The translations under genes and the position numbers were made by a program. This document shows positions 46,864 through 58,729 of a stretch of DNA of 64,000 bases, one piece after another (position 1 is the stretch's first letter; each line of letters opens with the position of its first letter). The DNA is from Musa acuminata AAA Group (lineage: Eukaryota > Streptophyta > Magnoliopsida > Zingiberales > Musaceae), in contig NC_088347.1 of NCBI RefSeq assembly GCF_036884655.1, forward strand, positions 11,976,501-12,040,500. Direction: 5' to 3'. A model generated the notes under the pieces. The model had not been told where the DNA came from. It was given only the letters and a program-made list of their open reading frames with translations, and did not search any database.

Positions 46864-48111
46864 TATTAGGATCGAAATCGGAACTAAGAGAGGGGGGGGT
46901 GTGAATTAGTGCTTTCGAAAACTTTCGATAATTTTTAAAAATTATGTTCGATGAAAGCCAATATCTAAAATGAGCTTGACTTAGAGTAAGTGTAAAGTTA
47001 AGCGAGCAATAAAATAAGTAAAAACCAAAGGTAGACAATAAAGAAAAAGAGCACATTAGATTTATAGTGGTTCGATCATCATGGCTTATATCTACTCCTG
47101 ATTCTTCTTCCATTGAGGTCATCGACGTTCACTAATGGTCTTCTTTCAATGGATAAAAACCAACTACTCTCTTACAACCCTTTCTCCTTTCTATAAGTTT
47201 AGGAGAAAACTTTTACAAGTCACTCACCCCTCTCTTAAACAAAAATCTAAACTTAGAACAAGATGAGGGGAATTCCTAAAGGATTATAATAGTGTTTTCT
47301 CATGTGTTTGTTCTCAATTGATGTGTAAACTGAGTAGGGATGAGTGGGGTATTTATAGGCCCCAAATGAATTCAAATTTGGAGCCAAAATGGTCTTAGCT
47401 TGGGTTTTTAGGATACTAGTTGTAGCATCGCTAATATTGGGTGGTACCACCACCCGTTAGTCTGACAATAGGCAGTACCACTGCTCAGTCTAGTGATACC
47501 ATTGCTTGTTATCATCAAAGACTGGGCTTTTAACTTTTCTAACTCATAGGCGATTCCACCGCCAGTTTGGTAGTGCCATCGACTGACCCAACTTTTGGGT
47601 CACTGAATGAGCCACCAAATAAGCTTAAATCAATCTCAATTTAGGCCCAATTGACCCCTAATTGAGTTAATATAATTATACCAAAAACTAACTCAATTAG
47701 GCCCCTAAACTACTTTGATCTAGACAAATGATTACAAAGCATGAATCCTTTGTCCAGCATGTCATTGGTTTATCTGGCCTTCATCCGACCCTTTGACGCA
47801 TCATCCTCTCATTCGACATATTACCCAAACGACATGTTGACATCCCACAACATCCGATCGTCCTAGCATAATGTCCAATCCTTCTGGCCTGATGCTCAAA
47901 CTCATGGCACGAAGTCCTTCTGTCAGCATGTTGACTAGTTCTCCAACCGAATGTCCAATATGTTGACATGTTTTTCACCAACCCAACTTTTGATTCTTCC
48001 TGCTTTGATCAATTTGCATTTGCATGATTGAAGATAGTCCTGTATTACTCAATCACTGATTATATCATAACTTCATCAATTGATTTTATCATCAAATTTT
48101 AAGATTTAACA
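46864..48111 (-). repeat. Sirevirus B 5' LTR
   Basis: Starts TATTAGGATCG (G to A in the second base) with G-run near 46891; ends gatttaaca. The primer site just left (minus TGGTATTAGAGC, about 46850-46861) has one mismatch. Confidence 0.85.
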
Positions 48112-48369
48112 AGCAGTAGTATCTTGCTTGAAACTCTTTTAGCGTACTGGTCCTCCATTCAAGGTGAACATATATCCTGAATTAGACTTGATATTATCAA
48201 CATCGAACTGGAAACTCAAGTCTATATAGCCCTCAACCCTGAGGCTACTTCCTCTATATACTAGTAAAAGATCCATAGTCCTTCTCAAGTACTTCAAGGA
48301 TACACCTTACTATATTTCAGTGTTCCAAATTTGGATTTGTGTGATATCTGCTCGTAACACTTAGATCAT
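48112..48369 (-). pseudogene. copia-H RNase H fragment
   Basis: Aligns with 19752-20010 of copia-1 (RNase H and the region before it), with many substitutions. Gypsy-2 separates it from the next piece at 53282. Confidence 0.82.
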
Positions 48370-48807
48370 TGTTAGGACCCTTGCAGATTCGAAACTTGGG
48401 GTTGATCTCTTTAGGGGATCGGCATCCTTGGAACTCTATAGGGGTTCCTCCCTCCAAGTTGCTGCTCAAAGGCTGCAGAAAAGATTCATCTATTGCTTAT
48501 GAAAAGAGAAGGAATACATGGCTATTTATAGGGCTTCTAAACCCTGACTCCTAATAGGACTCCTACTTAAGACTCTTACTTCTAACCAACTCCTAGTATG
48601 ACTCATAGTCAAGACTCCAATTCCCTTACAACTCCTAATTCTTCTCTAAGAAAACACCTCTTACTTGAATGCCCCTCTCAATTAGGACTCTCCTAGCTAG
48701 AGTCCTAACAGAATGTCCCTCTCAATTAGGACTCTCCTAGCTAGAGTCCTAATAGTTTTACATGAATGTCCCTCTCAATTAAGACTCTCCAAGCTAGAGT
48801 CCTAACA
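48370..48807 (-). repeat. gypsy-2 3' LTR
   Basis: TGTTAGGACCCTTG to GAGTCCTAACA. U3 (48650-48807) has three copies of the ctctcaattaggactctcc unit against two in gypsy-1, which explains the 44-bp length difference. Confidence 0.9.
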
Positions 48808-48825
48808 GACTCGCCCTCTTCGAAT

Positions 48826-49000
48826 CAGCCTTGTCCTCGAGGCTGATGATTTATGAATTTTGGGAATTTGATCTTCAAGTCGTCATAGTTCTCCCAAGTG
48901 GCATCTTCTATTGGTAGATTCGTCCACTTTATTAGCATTTCATTAGTGGGTCATCGTCGTCGAGTCGCGATCCGTCGATCAATAATGGCACTTGGCTAGG
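48826..49000 (-). pseudogene. gypsy-2 chromodomain
   Basis: The minus strand encodes a chromodomain-like stretch (IIDRRIATRRR..PTNEM, KWTNLPIEDATWENYDDL, KFPKFINHQPRGQG) after the integrase stub. The frame is open here but separated from the main ORF by the stop at 49077. Confidence 0.75.
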
Positions 49001-49076
49001 TCTGGAGTTCTCTTTGGGTAGTCATATTTGGTGGGTGGCTTTGGGCTGTCTACAAGCACCTAGTTAAAACTTCCGT

Positions 49077-50975
49077 CTAGCTATTGGTTTGTGGGTGATA
49101 TGTCATACTCCTTTTCAATTTAGTACCTTGCATATGGAATAACTTTGTCCAAAATCTGCTCTTGAAGATGCAAGTAGAATTTGTCACAAGCACAATGCAT
49201 CCCTTATAGCATAATTCTTTTGAGTCCCGATTGTAATGAGCCATGGGGCTTGGTGCTTCCTCCAATTTTTTTATAATATTACTAGTATCTGAATCTTCCT
49301 GCCATTCCAACTTAATATCCTCAAGGAAGTCGCTGGTCGGAAGTGAAACAGCCGAAACTTCAACTTGCTCGGGTAGTTGCGAAGGCGCATCTGCAAGAAC
49401 ATTCTCTTTCCCCTTTTTGTAAGTTATTTCAAAATCAAATCCAAGAAGTTTTGTTACCCATTTTTGCTGCTCAGGGGATGGTATCTTTCGCTCCAAAAAG
49501 TACTCGAGGCTTTTATGGTCGGTTTTATTTTGAAATCGTCGACCAATCAAGTAGGGTCTCCACCTCGTTGTTGTGTGCACAATGGCGAGCATCTCGTTAT
49601 CATATGTTGACTTATTTTGATGGGAGGGAGACAATGCCTTGCTAGTGTATGTGAGTGGTCGACCATCTTGCATGAGAATGGCTCCAATTCTGACTCCAGA
49701 TGTGTCGGCCTCAATAATGAAGGGTCGGTTAAAATCTGGTAGTGTTAGCACCGGCGTCATCGTCATGGCTGCCTTAAGTTTGTCAAAGGCAGCGGAGGCT
49801 CTGTCCGACCATTGGAAGACATCATTTTTCAGTAAGGAAGTAAGTGGTGCACTGATCTCGCCATAGTTTTTTATGAACTTGCAGTAGTAGCCTGTTAAAC
49901 CCATAAAGCCATGTAGCAATTTTACGTTCCTCGGGGCAGGCCAGTTTTGCATTGCTTCAATTTTGAAGGGGTCCACTATCACACATTCCTCTGATATGAT
50001 ATGCCCAAGATATTTCACCTTCTGTTGAAGAAAGCAAAAATTTGTAATGGTTGTTGTGTGTTCAAAAGGTGGTTTTTGGTATGTCTTCTTCGCACACTCA
50101 TATTTGATGATACCCGGATGAAAGGTCCAGCTTTGTGAAGATTTGTGCTCCCTTAGCAATTCATCTACTACTAGAATAGGGTGTTTCTCCTTACTGTAAA
50201 ATTTTATAAATAGTTGCATAAAATTCCAAGAAATATCACCTAATGTCATCAACCATTTAATTCTAAGTATGGCCTCATGATCATCAAGAGGGAGGAGGAA
50301 GAAATCTGCAATTTTCTCTTGGTCCTGCAGCAACAGTTTCACCTGCGGGCACCTATGATCACACTTCAAAATCCGTCTGTTGGCGACCTTAACGACAAAC
50401 CTGCTGCAATTCTCAATAAGTAAGTTCATATGGACAGCAACCTTACTATTTAGGAAGTTATTAGTGCTGCCCGTGTCGATAAGAACAGTGATCAGTTGTT
50501 GTTTGAGAAGGCCTCCAACTTTCATCGTTTGCGGGTTTGAGTAGCCAGCTAGTGTATGTACCGTAACTTCGGTCGGTTGTGGCTCTTCTTCTGCATCTTC
50601 TTCTTCATATTCAAGGATCTCTTTTGGATGTTCAATGACCTCTTCTTCTATCGGTTCTATCATAAGAAGTCCCCCTTTACTACAACGATGCTCAAGGCTC
50701 CACGGCTCGTCACAATGCCAACATAACCCCTTCGCATATCGCTCCCGAAGATCTTCTCTTGTTAACCTCTTTGGTGTAGGGACTTCGTCAATAGTAGGGG
50801 GGGCTGAGGGCTTCAATATTACTGGTTGAGGAGCAACCCTAGTCCTCCGAGCTTCATGGTTCAATTGCTCCTCTTGATGTCGTGCGAAAGAGATGGCTGT
50901 CATAAGCGTATACGGTTGTCGCGCTTTAACTTCTCTTCGGATCTCCGGCTTCAAGCCCTCAATGAAGGTCCTCAA
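49077..50975 (-). pseudogene. gypsy-2 632-codon frame: gag end, protease, RT stub, RNase H, integrase stub
   Basis: A long open frame on the minus strand. Order: gag C-terminus (FIEGLKPEIRREVKARQPYT), intact knuckle CWHCDEPWSLEHRC, acidic linker, protease with intact active site LIDTGSTNNFL, PLDDHEAILRIKWL, a 470-bp deletion, VDELLREHKSS, then the RT-core deletion shared with gypsy-1, [18 protein letters not shown], RNase H (FIIEADTSGVRIGAILMQDG, YTSKALSPSHQNKSTYDNEM), linker and integrase end MTYHPQTNS. Both deletions kept the frame. It lies in phase with the gag at 51168-51551, separated only by the amber codon. It has no polymerase or integrase catalytic centre. Confidence 0.88.
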
Positions 50976-51167
50976 TAGCTGTTTTTGAGACCAATCATGA
51001 GTTTGATTAGATAACCTTTCAAACCTGGTTTGGTACTCCTGAATGGTGGAAGTTTGTCGGATCTTTGCTAGTTGTCCATCAATATTCTCGTAATCGGTTG
51101 GTCTGAAGCGGATCAGTAGTCCTTCTTTGAATTGTTGCCATGAAAGGACTCCATAAGTATGTTCAAA

Positions 51168-51551
51168 CTAGTCAAACCACTGTATAGCATCCCCTTCAAG
51201 ATGTATAGTTGTAATTTTCACCATAGATGCATCCACGGTTTTGTGGTACTGAAAATATCGCTCCGCGCGCGAGATCCAACCAATCGGGTCTCCTTCTTCC
51301 CATCTAGGGAAGTCCACCCTTATGCATGGATAGTTGGGATTGATCATAGAGCCTCCCCTCCCTTGGAATTCATCTCTTCGGGCCTGGTACGATTGGGCAA
51401 AGCTCTCTTCGTGATATGATTTTTTCGGGCTTAGTAGTCGGCCCAATCTGAGTTCGGTAAAGAGCGTCCGAATCTTATCCTCCATTCGCGCCTCCAAGGC
51501 TTCGAATTTAGCATCGATTGCCTCCTTAGATGCCATAGTATATGTCTCCAA
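51168..51551 (-). pseudogene. gypsy-2 gag N-terminal part ending at the shared amber codon
   Basis: 127 codons from METYTMASKEAIDAKF, with FPRWEEGDPIGWISRAERYF and HLEGDAIQWFD, ended by TAG at 51168-51170. The frame continues beyond it (FEHTYGVLSWQQFKEGLLIR) without another stop to 49077, so apart from this codon gag-pol is one frame. Confidence 0.88.
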
Positions 51552-52829
51552 ATCTATGATGTTAAGATCTCTCTTTTGTTGTCAGGTTAAAGTCATATAT
51601 AGGTTGAGAGAAGTGATGGTCGAAAGGGTTAGTGGATCGGTGGATGTAGGCTATGATTTAGGCTTGTTTTGTGGCCGTTTTGGGTGCAGTTTGATGGTGT
51701 GGTTTGGTGGAGTTTTAGGGCTGTGGATGAAATTTTTGGATCTGTGATAGATGGCAGCAAAGGTTTGAGAGAAATCAGTGGAAGTTGCAGCAAGTATGTG
51801 CTGTCTTGTAAGAGCAGAATTGTCGTCGAAGAAACAGCAGTTTCTCGACGTAATTTCCACCAAAAACTTGAGAGAATTGAGGAGCGAATTGATAGCAAAA
51901 TCACAGTTTATATGACAGCAAGGATGACTAATTTAATCAAGAAACTTTCGGCAGTATAACAGCAAAGAAATTGGTGCAAGTTGCGATAGCAGAATTCTCA
52001 TCGAAAAATTTTAGCAGTTTACGATAAAAATTTATAGCAACACAAAAATCAGTTTTAGAAATGAATTATTCAATAGATCAATCTTAGATGGAAGCCAAGA
52101 TGATCTATAAAGTGTATAAGAAATTTCATTCAAAAAAGATTGCAAATAGATGGGTTAAGGCAACAATATGCGGCTGAAATTTTCTGCAGCATAGATTTTT
52201 AAGTTTATATTGAGAAATTTTTAATGAAACCAAAGGGAAATCCACTATTAGGAAGTGTCAAAGCTATCATAAAAATTTCGTAGAGAGTTGGATAGAAACA
52301 ATGTAGTATCAAGATCAAACAATCAGTGCTATGCGGCTGAAATTTTACGGTGCAGATTTTCAAGTATAGCAGATTAGATGTAAAATATCAATGGTTTATA
52401 TTGAGAATTTTTTGACAAAACCAAAGGGAAATCTGCTATTAGGAAGTGTCAAAGATGTCATAAAATTTCGTGGAGATTTTGATAGAAAAAATATAGTAGC
52501 AAGATCAAACAAACAGTGCTATACGGTTGGAATTCTACAATGTATCTTTCATCGTAGAGATGAAAACTTTGTGACGAAAGGTTTATGCAGCAATATAGGA
52601 ACAATTTTTTTTTTTTGGATTTTCGAATAAGGATAACTAAATTGCAGCAGGAGTAAGGTAAGAAACCAGAACCTGTTGCAATTCACGGGGAGATCAAAGG
52701 ATGATCTGCGGTGGTGGAGATGACGGTGGAATTTGGCGACGATCTTTTAAGCAATTGTGGGAATTGCTTTGGGCAGTTGTGGAGGGTTGATGGATGGCAG
52801 TGGAAGGGTAACAAGATGCCAAGAACACT
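51552..52829 (-). other. gypsy-2 leader
   Basis: Counterpart of 5335-6638, reverse orientation, with the same internal ~200-bp duplication (52170-52350 and 52370-52540). No coding signal; small frames shared with gypsy-1 (for example 51651-51863 versus 6327-6539) reflect common descent of the leader. Confidence 0.75.
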
Positions 52830-52841
52830 GCTCTGATACCA
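52830..52841 (-). other. Primer-binding site, gypsy-2
   Basis: Minus TGGTATCAGAGC, two bases inside the 5' LTR. Confidence 0.9.
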
Positions 52842-52843
52842 GG

Positions 52844-53281
52844 TGTTAGGACCCTTGCATATTCTAAACTTGGGGTTGATCTCTTTAGGGGATCGGCCTC
52901 CTTGGAACTCTATAGGGGTTCCTCCCTCCAAGTTGCTGCTTAAAGGCTGCAGAAAAGATTCATCTATTGCTTATGAAAAAAGAAGGAATACATGGCTATT
53001 TATAGGGCTTCAAAACCCTAACTCCTAATAGGACTCCTACTTAAGACTCTTACTTCTAACCAACTCCTAGTAGGACTCATAATCAAGACTCCTATTCCCT
53101 TACAACTGCTAATTCTTCTCTAAGAAAACACCTCCTACTTGAATGCCCCTCTCAATTAGGACTCTCTTAGCTAGAGTCCTAACAGAATGTCCCTCTCAAT
53201 TAGGACTCTCCTAGCTAGAGTCCTAACAGTTTTACATGAATGTCCCTCTCAATTAGGACTCTCCAAGCTAGAGTCCTAACA
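52844..53281 (-). repeat. gypsy-2 5' LTR
   Basis: 438 bp; minus-strand TATA box (CTATAAATA) at 52997-53005; three U3 repeat units as in the 3' copy. Confidence 0.92.
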
Positions 53282-53675
53282 AGCATACATTATATTAGGT
53301 TTGGTATATCACATATCATATATGATAGATCACATCGCTGAGGCATAGGGTATCTATCCTATCCTTGTTTTCTATTTCTTCAAGAGTCATTAGGGATATA
53401 CTCCTAGAATGTAAAATCCTATGTCTCATCGGTATGAGATATCTCTTGAAATTTTTTATACTAAACCTTCTGACAATGGTGTTTATGTACATGGACTAAG
53501 ACAAGCCAAGAATCTTCTTGGATCTATCTCTATAGATCTGAATCCCAATATATAGGATGCTTACCCTAGTCATTTATGGAGAAATGTCTAGATAGCTAAG
53601 CCTTTATTATGGAGAGTATTTATATATTATTCCTAATAATCAAGATGTCATCCATATATAGCATTAAAAAGGTGA
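53282..53675 (-). pseudogene. copia-H RT fragment
   Basis: Continues the pol of 48112-48369; aligns with about 20011-20395 of copia-1, up to just before the YVDD region. Many substitutions and indels. Sirevirus LTR C begins at 53676. Confidence 0.82.
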
Positions 53676-53887
53676 TGTTAGGACCATATTGGCAGAAAGA
53701 GGGGGGGGGGGTGAATTAGTGCTTTCGAAACATCCTCGATTTGAAAACTTTCATTTGATCAAACCCGTATCAGCAATATATTTAACTTAAAATACAAGTG
53801 AGAGTAGTAGATAATTAAATCAATAATGGTAATGAAAAGAAGAACAGAAATACATATTAAATTTATAGTGGTTCAGTTATCGCGACC

Positions 53888-55381
53888 TGTTAGGAACGAG
53901 TCGACCCTAAGAGGGGGAGGTGAATTAGTGCAATGGATAAAAATCATGTCGGTTAAAAAATCTCATTTCGATTAAACCTATTTTGGAAAGATATTAACTT
54001 GAAAGCATAAGGGAGCTTTGTGAAAGCAATAAGAAGTAAAGCAGTTTGCAGTAAAGGTATATTGTTCAAAAAGAATTTTAAATTGATTTATAGTAGTTCG
54101 GTCATTATGATCTACATCCACTTCTGATTCCTTCTCCGTTGAGGTCACCGGCATCCACTAATGATCTTCTTTCAATGGGCGAAGATCAACTAACATTTTT
54201 ACACACCACTTCTCATTTTCATAGGTTTAGGAGACAACCTTTTACAAGCACTCATTCCTCTCTAAACAAAATTCTAAACTTAAGTTAGAGGAGGGGATCT
54301 CTCAAGTAATTGCTACAACATTTTCTCACTTTTAAGGTCTTTGTGCTTATGTATGTTAACCAAGGATGAGAGGGGTATTTATAGGCCTCAAGTGGATTCA
54401 AACATGGAGCCTAAAAATGTCTCATCCCCGATTTTTAGGGTACTAGAGATACCACCACTTGTGTTGGGCGTTACCATCGCTTGGTACCACCACCCAAACT
54501 GGCAATACCACCACTTGACATAGTCTCGGAGACTGTGCAACGATGGTGCCACTTGTTGGGTCATTGTTTGGGCCTTTCACTTGGCCCTACAAAGCCCAAA
54601 CTTGGGTCCAATTGACCATAACTGAGTTGGCCCAATTCCAACATAATTATGTGCTAACTACGAATTTTAAGACATTCACTAAGTTAAATAAGTCTGTAAG
54701 TCTAGGTTTCTTCCGGCAAGCTTCCGGCGAACTTCCGACGATCTCTTGGCAATGTTCTAGCAGACTCCCGGCAAGCTCTTGGACTTCATGACGATCTTCT
54801 TGGTGAGTTTCGATGAGCTTCTTTGGTAAGCTCCTAGACTTCTTGGTCAATTCCGGCAGAACTTCCAACGAACGTTTGGACTTCCGACGAGCTCTCGAAC
54901 TCCCAATGAAATCTCGTTCTGGACTCTGGGACTTCATTTTGATTTATACCTTGACTCCTATCATAGTTAATCCTACACACTTAAAACCTACTTCGTTCTA
55001 GACAATTATTACAAAGTTAATCAAATGTTGTCCATCATATCATTCGTTCATCGATGCCTCGTTTGATTCTTCAATGCATCATCCTCTTTTGCGGCCTATT
55101 ACCCAATTGGTCAGTTAACCTCTGCAATTCCGATTTCCTTGGTGTAATTTCCACTCTTCTTATCCCGATGCTCGATCCCATGGCCCGAGGCATTTTATCG
55201 ATACACCGACCGATCCTTCGACTCGACATCCATTCTTTTGACATGTTTTTCTCTAGCCCAACATGATTCTTCCTACTTTTAATTGTCTCTTCCTGATCGA
55301 AGCTTCCTACGTCACTCAAAATGTAAATCAAATCATAAATACTATCAAATTGGTTTCATCATTAAAATATGAGATTCAACA
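53888..55381 (-). repeat. Sirevirus D 3' LTR
   Basis: TGTTAGGAACGAG to gattcaaca, 1.49 kb. The G-run is short (gggggagg). Motif cluster of ggtaccaccac type at 54440-54560. Minus TATA near 54370-54382 (gtatttatagg). Confidence 0.88.
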
Positions 55382-57093
55382 ATCTCGTCATTTTTTATTA
55401 TGACAACTAATTGATGACGAAGTTAACCTTAACTCCCCCTATCAATATGCCATATTGATAGAACCTTTAATTCAAGTTAAATTCAAGTCAAAGAAAATTT
55501 TAATCATGAATATTTGTAATATGCCATTATCAAATCATGCATAATAAAAAAAGGGAAGTGCATTTAGCAAGTATCTAATCATTGCATTATAAACTTAATC
55601 TCAAGTTTTATCATCAAGCAAGCTAGCAATAATTTTGAGTTGTGCAAGTTTATAAATTTTGCTTCTCTTGAGATTGCAAGCTAGCAATTCTTGGTGATGT
55701 TCAAGATAGTAAGTTCTATATCATGCAAGCCAGTAAATTTTATAATATTTTAGAATATGCTAGCTAGCAATTTTGAGATGTTCAAGAAAGCAACTTTTGC
55801 TTCTTGAAATATGCAAGTTAGCAATCTTTGCTTCTCTTTTGAGTTGAGCAAGCTAGCAAATCTTTCTCTTTTGAGATGTGCACACTAGCAATTCTTTCTC
55901 CATGCAATTTGAAAGCTAGCAAATTTGGTAAGTTTTACATAATTTTGAAACATGCAAGCTAGCAAATTTTACACATATGAAAGTTGGTAAAATTTTTGCA
56001 TCTTTTGAGATGAGGAAGCTTTTTGCTTCTCTTTATGATGTGCAAACTAGTAATTTCTTGCTTCTTCTTTAAGTATGCAAGCTAGCTAGCAAGCTAGTAA
56101 AATTTGCTCCCCCTATGTCATTGTCAAATAGAAGGGAAGAATACAATGTTGTTATTCTTTTCCCTTTTAGTAAATAACAAAGAGAAACATAGGAGTTCAA
56201 AAACAAGATCTTGATTCATAGAAAAATCTCATGTATCAAATATCGAGAAATCAATATCATAATTTAGATAAAGAAAATAAATCTTAACCATAAAGGTTCT
56301 TGTAAGAAATGCCTAGTCATCATCATTATCACATTGGGCATGATACTAAATTAATAAATTTTCAAATCAATATTGCTTGGGTATGCATGATACAAAAACA
56401 TGGTTTCAAGTCTTCAATAAATAACATGTATAATTTCAAACCATTACTTTTCATCCTTGCTTCATGCATGATACAAAAAATAAATCAATCATCACTATGA
56501 GCATATCATACAGGGTACAAAGATATTAAAATTTTTAAGCATTTATCACTTCATGCATTAAATCAATATTTTGATCATGATACCAAACATTCATCATTTC
56601 TCTCATGCATGATACTAAAGCACACATGATACCAATCATTTATCTCATGTATAATCCTAAAGCATTCATGATACCAAACATTAAATCAACCTTTTTTAAG
56701 TATTTATCACTTCATGATTGTTGGTACCAAACATTCATCATTTATTTTCTTCCCCTTTGTTATAAGAAAAATTAGGGGAATATTATCAAGGTGTAAATAT
56801 TCAAGTCATCACATGGAAGATATCAAGAAAAATTTGGTGATGAGATATACTTCATGAATTCAAGGAAAACAAAATCATATCATGAAAGATAAGATCATGT
56901 GAATATCAAAAGACAAGATTCATATAGTAAATATCTTCTTTAAATAAAATACTAAGAAAAACTCATAGGAGTAAAAAGAAGAGATCTTGATTCAAAAAAA
57001 ATCTCAAGCAATCACAAGAAATCAAAATCATGATTCGGATAAAACTCATTAAAATTCAAATAATCAAATAATCAAAATTCATTTCAAGAGATT

Positions 57094-57153
<60 letters not shown>

Positions 57154-57740
57154 TTAATCTCTCCTTTAAAACTCAATGAGATAGGGATTGAGAAGTTTTC
57201 AAGAAAAATGTATTTCTTTTTTATTTCATACAATCATGCCTTTGTTATTTATACCAAATCAAAACATGCATCATGTTTAAAACCAAAAAAGCAACTTTCA
57301 TTACGTCAAAGATCGATAAACCATAAATTACAAGAATCATCATGCATAATTTTAAAATATAAACTCATTAAGCATGACCATTAAACCTCTTAACATTTTC
57401 ATTAAAACATCAAGCATGGTTTCATTGAACATAAGGCATCTTCAATCATAATCGAAAAGCAATACAGAAATCAACATGATTACATATTATTGCTTCTTAA
57501 AAACATACGTAGATTAAACCTATTAGGTGTACAAGCATTAGATTTATATCTAACATTTTGTTGTTTTTGCATAAAATGTGTAATTATCATTATCATTTTC
57601 AAAATTACTAGCATGATCCCAATTTTTTTGCATTTTCATTACATTATTAAACATGTAATTTTTTATGAAAAATTTATATATAATTTTTCTAAACTAAATT
57701 AAAAATAACTAATGAAAAACATCAACTAATTTCAAAGCAA
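55382..57740 (-). other. Sirevirus D 3' UTR
   Basis: AT-rich, dense in gcaagctagcaa repeats (55600-56110) and in atgataccaaacattcatcattt-like repeats (56330-56760). Polypurine tracts: a decayed one at 55382, then near 55435 and 56107. An (AT)n tract lies at 57096-57150. No pol trace. Confidence 0.8.
57096..57150. repeat. (AT)n microsatellite
   Basis: About 27 uninterrupted at units. Confidence 0.95.
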
Positions 57741-58690
57741 ACTAAGGGGATTTTGATTACCATGTCATCGAAAGTCGTTAGGGCGTAGTTTGCCACCTCG
57801 GCTTTGATAGTTTGCTCCTTGTCTTTGGATGAGCTTGATTCGTCCTAGAGTGCTTCCTTCATCTTGTGTTCATAGCAAGTAGTTATGTTCTTTTTAAGTT
57901 TATTTTTGTTATTTAATTCTTGTTTTAAGAACTTTTTTATGCTTTATTGTGAGAAATATAATTTAATGATTACTTGAGCTTTCGCTCGAGTAGTCTTCTT
58001 TTGTTCTAAGTGAAAAATCCTTTATATTCTTTGGAAGGTTGTTCTCAAGTTCGTCATGTGTCACATAAGTCATTTCGTTGGTCATCAAAGACCCGATAAG
58101 TTCTTCGAGAGGGAAAGTATTTAAATCCTTGGCCTCTTGAATGTACATTACTTTAGGATCCCAATTTTTAGAAAGAGATAGTAAAACTTTATTTATAAGT
58201 TCAAGATTTGAAAAACATTTACCAAGAGCTTTTAGACTATTGACGACATCCATAAAATAGGTGTATATGTCTCCAATAGTCTCGCATGGTTCCATACAAA
58301 ATAATTCAAAATCACACATCAAAATATTTATTTTAGAGTCTTTAACTATACTAGTGCCTTTATGTATGATTTCGAGTGTATGCCAAATGTCAAAAGTCAT
58401 TTCACAAGTAGAAACCCGATTGAATTCATTTTTGTCTAAGGTGCAAAATAAAGCATTCATAGCTCTAGCATTTAAAGAAAAAGTTTTCTTCTCTCAATCA
58501 TTCTATTTGTTCATTGGAAAAGAAGACTTTAGAAAGTCAGTTTTAATAATATTCTATAAATTTAAATCAAAGGAAAGCAAAAAAACTCTTATCCGAGTTT
58601 TCCAATAAGTGTAGTCCATCCCATTGAACATAGGAGGACGAACGATAGAAAAGCCCTCTTGAAAGCCAAAAAGAATCATTTCTCTTGGGT
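57741..58690 (-). pseudogene. Sirevirus D gag remnant without zinc knuckle
   Basis: Minus strand: decayed N-terminus, MNALFCTLDKNEFNRVSTCE, SIVKDSKINILMCDFELF, the 165-aa open stretch 58460-57963 with FPLEELIGSLMTNEMT, then, in a shifted frame, TTCYEHKMKEAL, a stop, DESSSSKDKE and VIKIPLVCFEIS with a stop. Where a CCHC knuckle would be, only TCYEH is left, as in G. Confidence 0.82.
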
Positions 58691-58729
58691 GTTAAACCAA
58701 ACGAGAAATAATGTTGCTCTAATTCCAAC

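Larger units (their letters stand above)
41128..48111 (-). mobile_element. Sirevirus B: gag-only element in copia-H
   Basis: Minus-strand element with LTRs 41128-42389 and 46864-48111. Internal sequence is 4.5 kb, of which 1.6 kb is a later solo copia LTR. The remaining 2.9 kb holds 3' UTR, a decayed gag and a primer site, with no pol. No clean target duplication is visible. The flanks correspond to copia-1 positions about 250 bp apart, so a deletion accompanied or followed the insertion. LTRs differ clearly more than those of G, so it is older. Confidence 0.85.
48370..53281 (-). mobile_element. gypsy-2: non-autonomous chromovirus
   Basis: Minus-strand twin of gypsy-1 with 438-bp LTRs (48370-48807, 52844-53281; ~15 differences by eye) and near-duplication atcat/agcat (48365-48369, 53282-53286). 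It shares with gypsy-1 the amber codon in gag, the deletion of the RT catalytic core and the deletion of most of integrase. It has one further 470-bp deletion between protease and RT. It is inserted in copia-H pol. Confidence 0.92.

Noticed and set aside
3898..48369. Copia fragments 3898-4103 and 48112-48369 as two halves of one element around Sirevirus A
   Set aside because: They cover the same ~140 bp of RNase H with many differences, so they cannot be adjoining halves.
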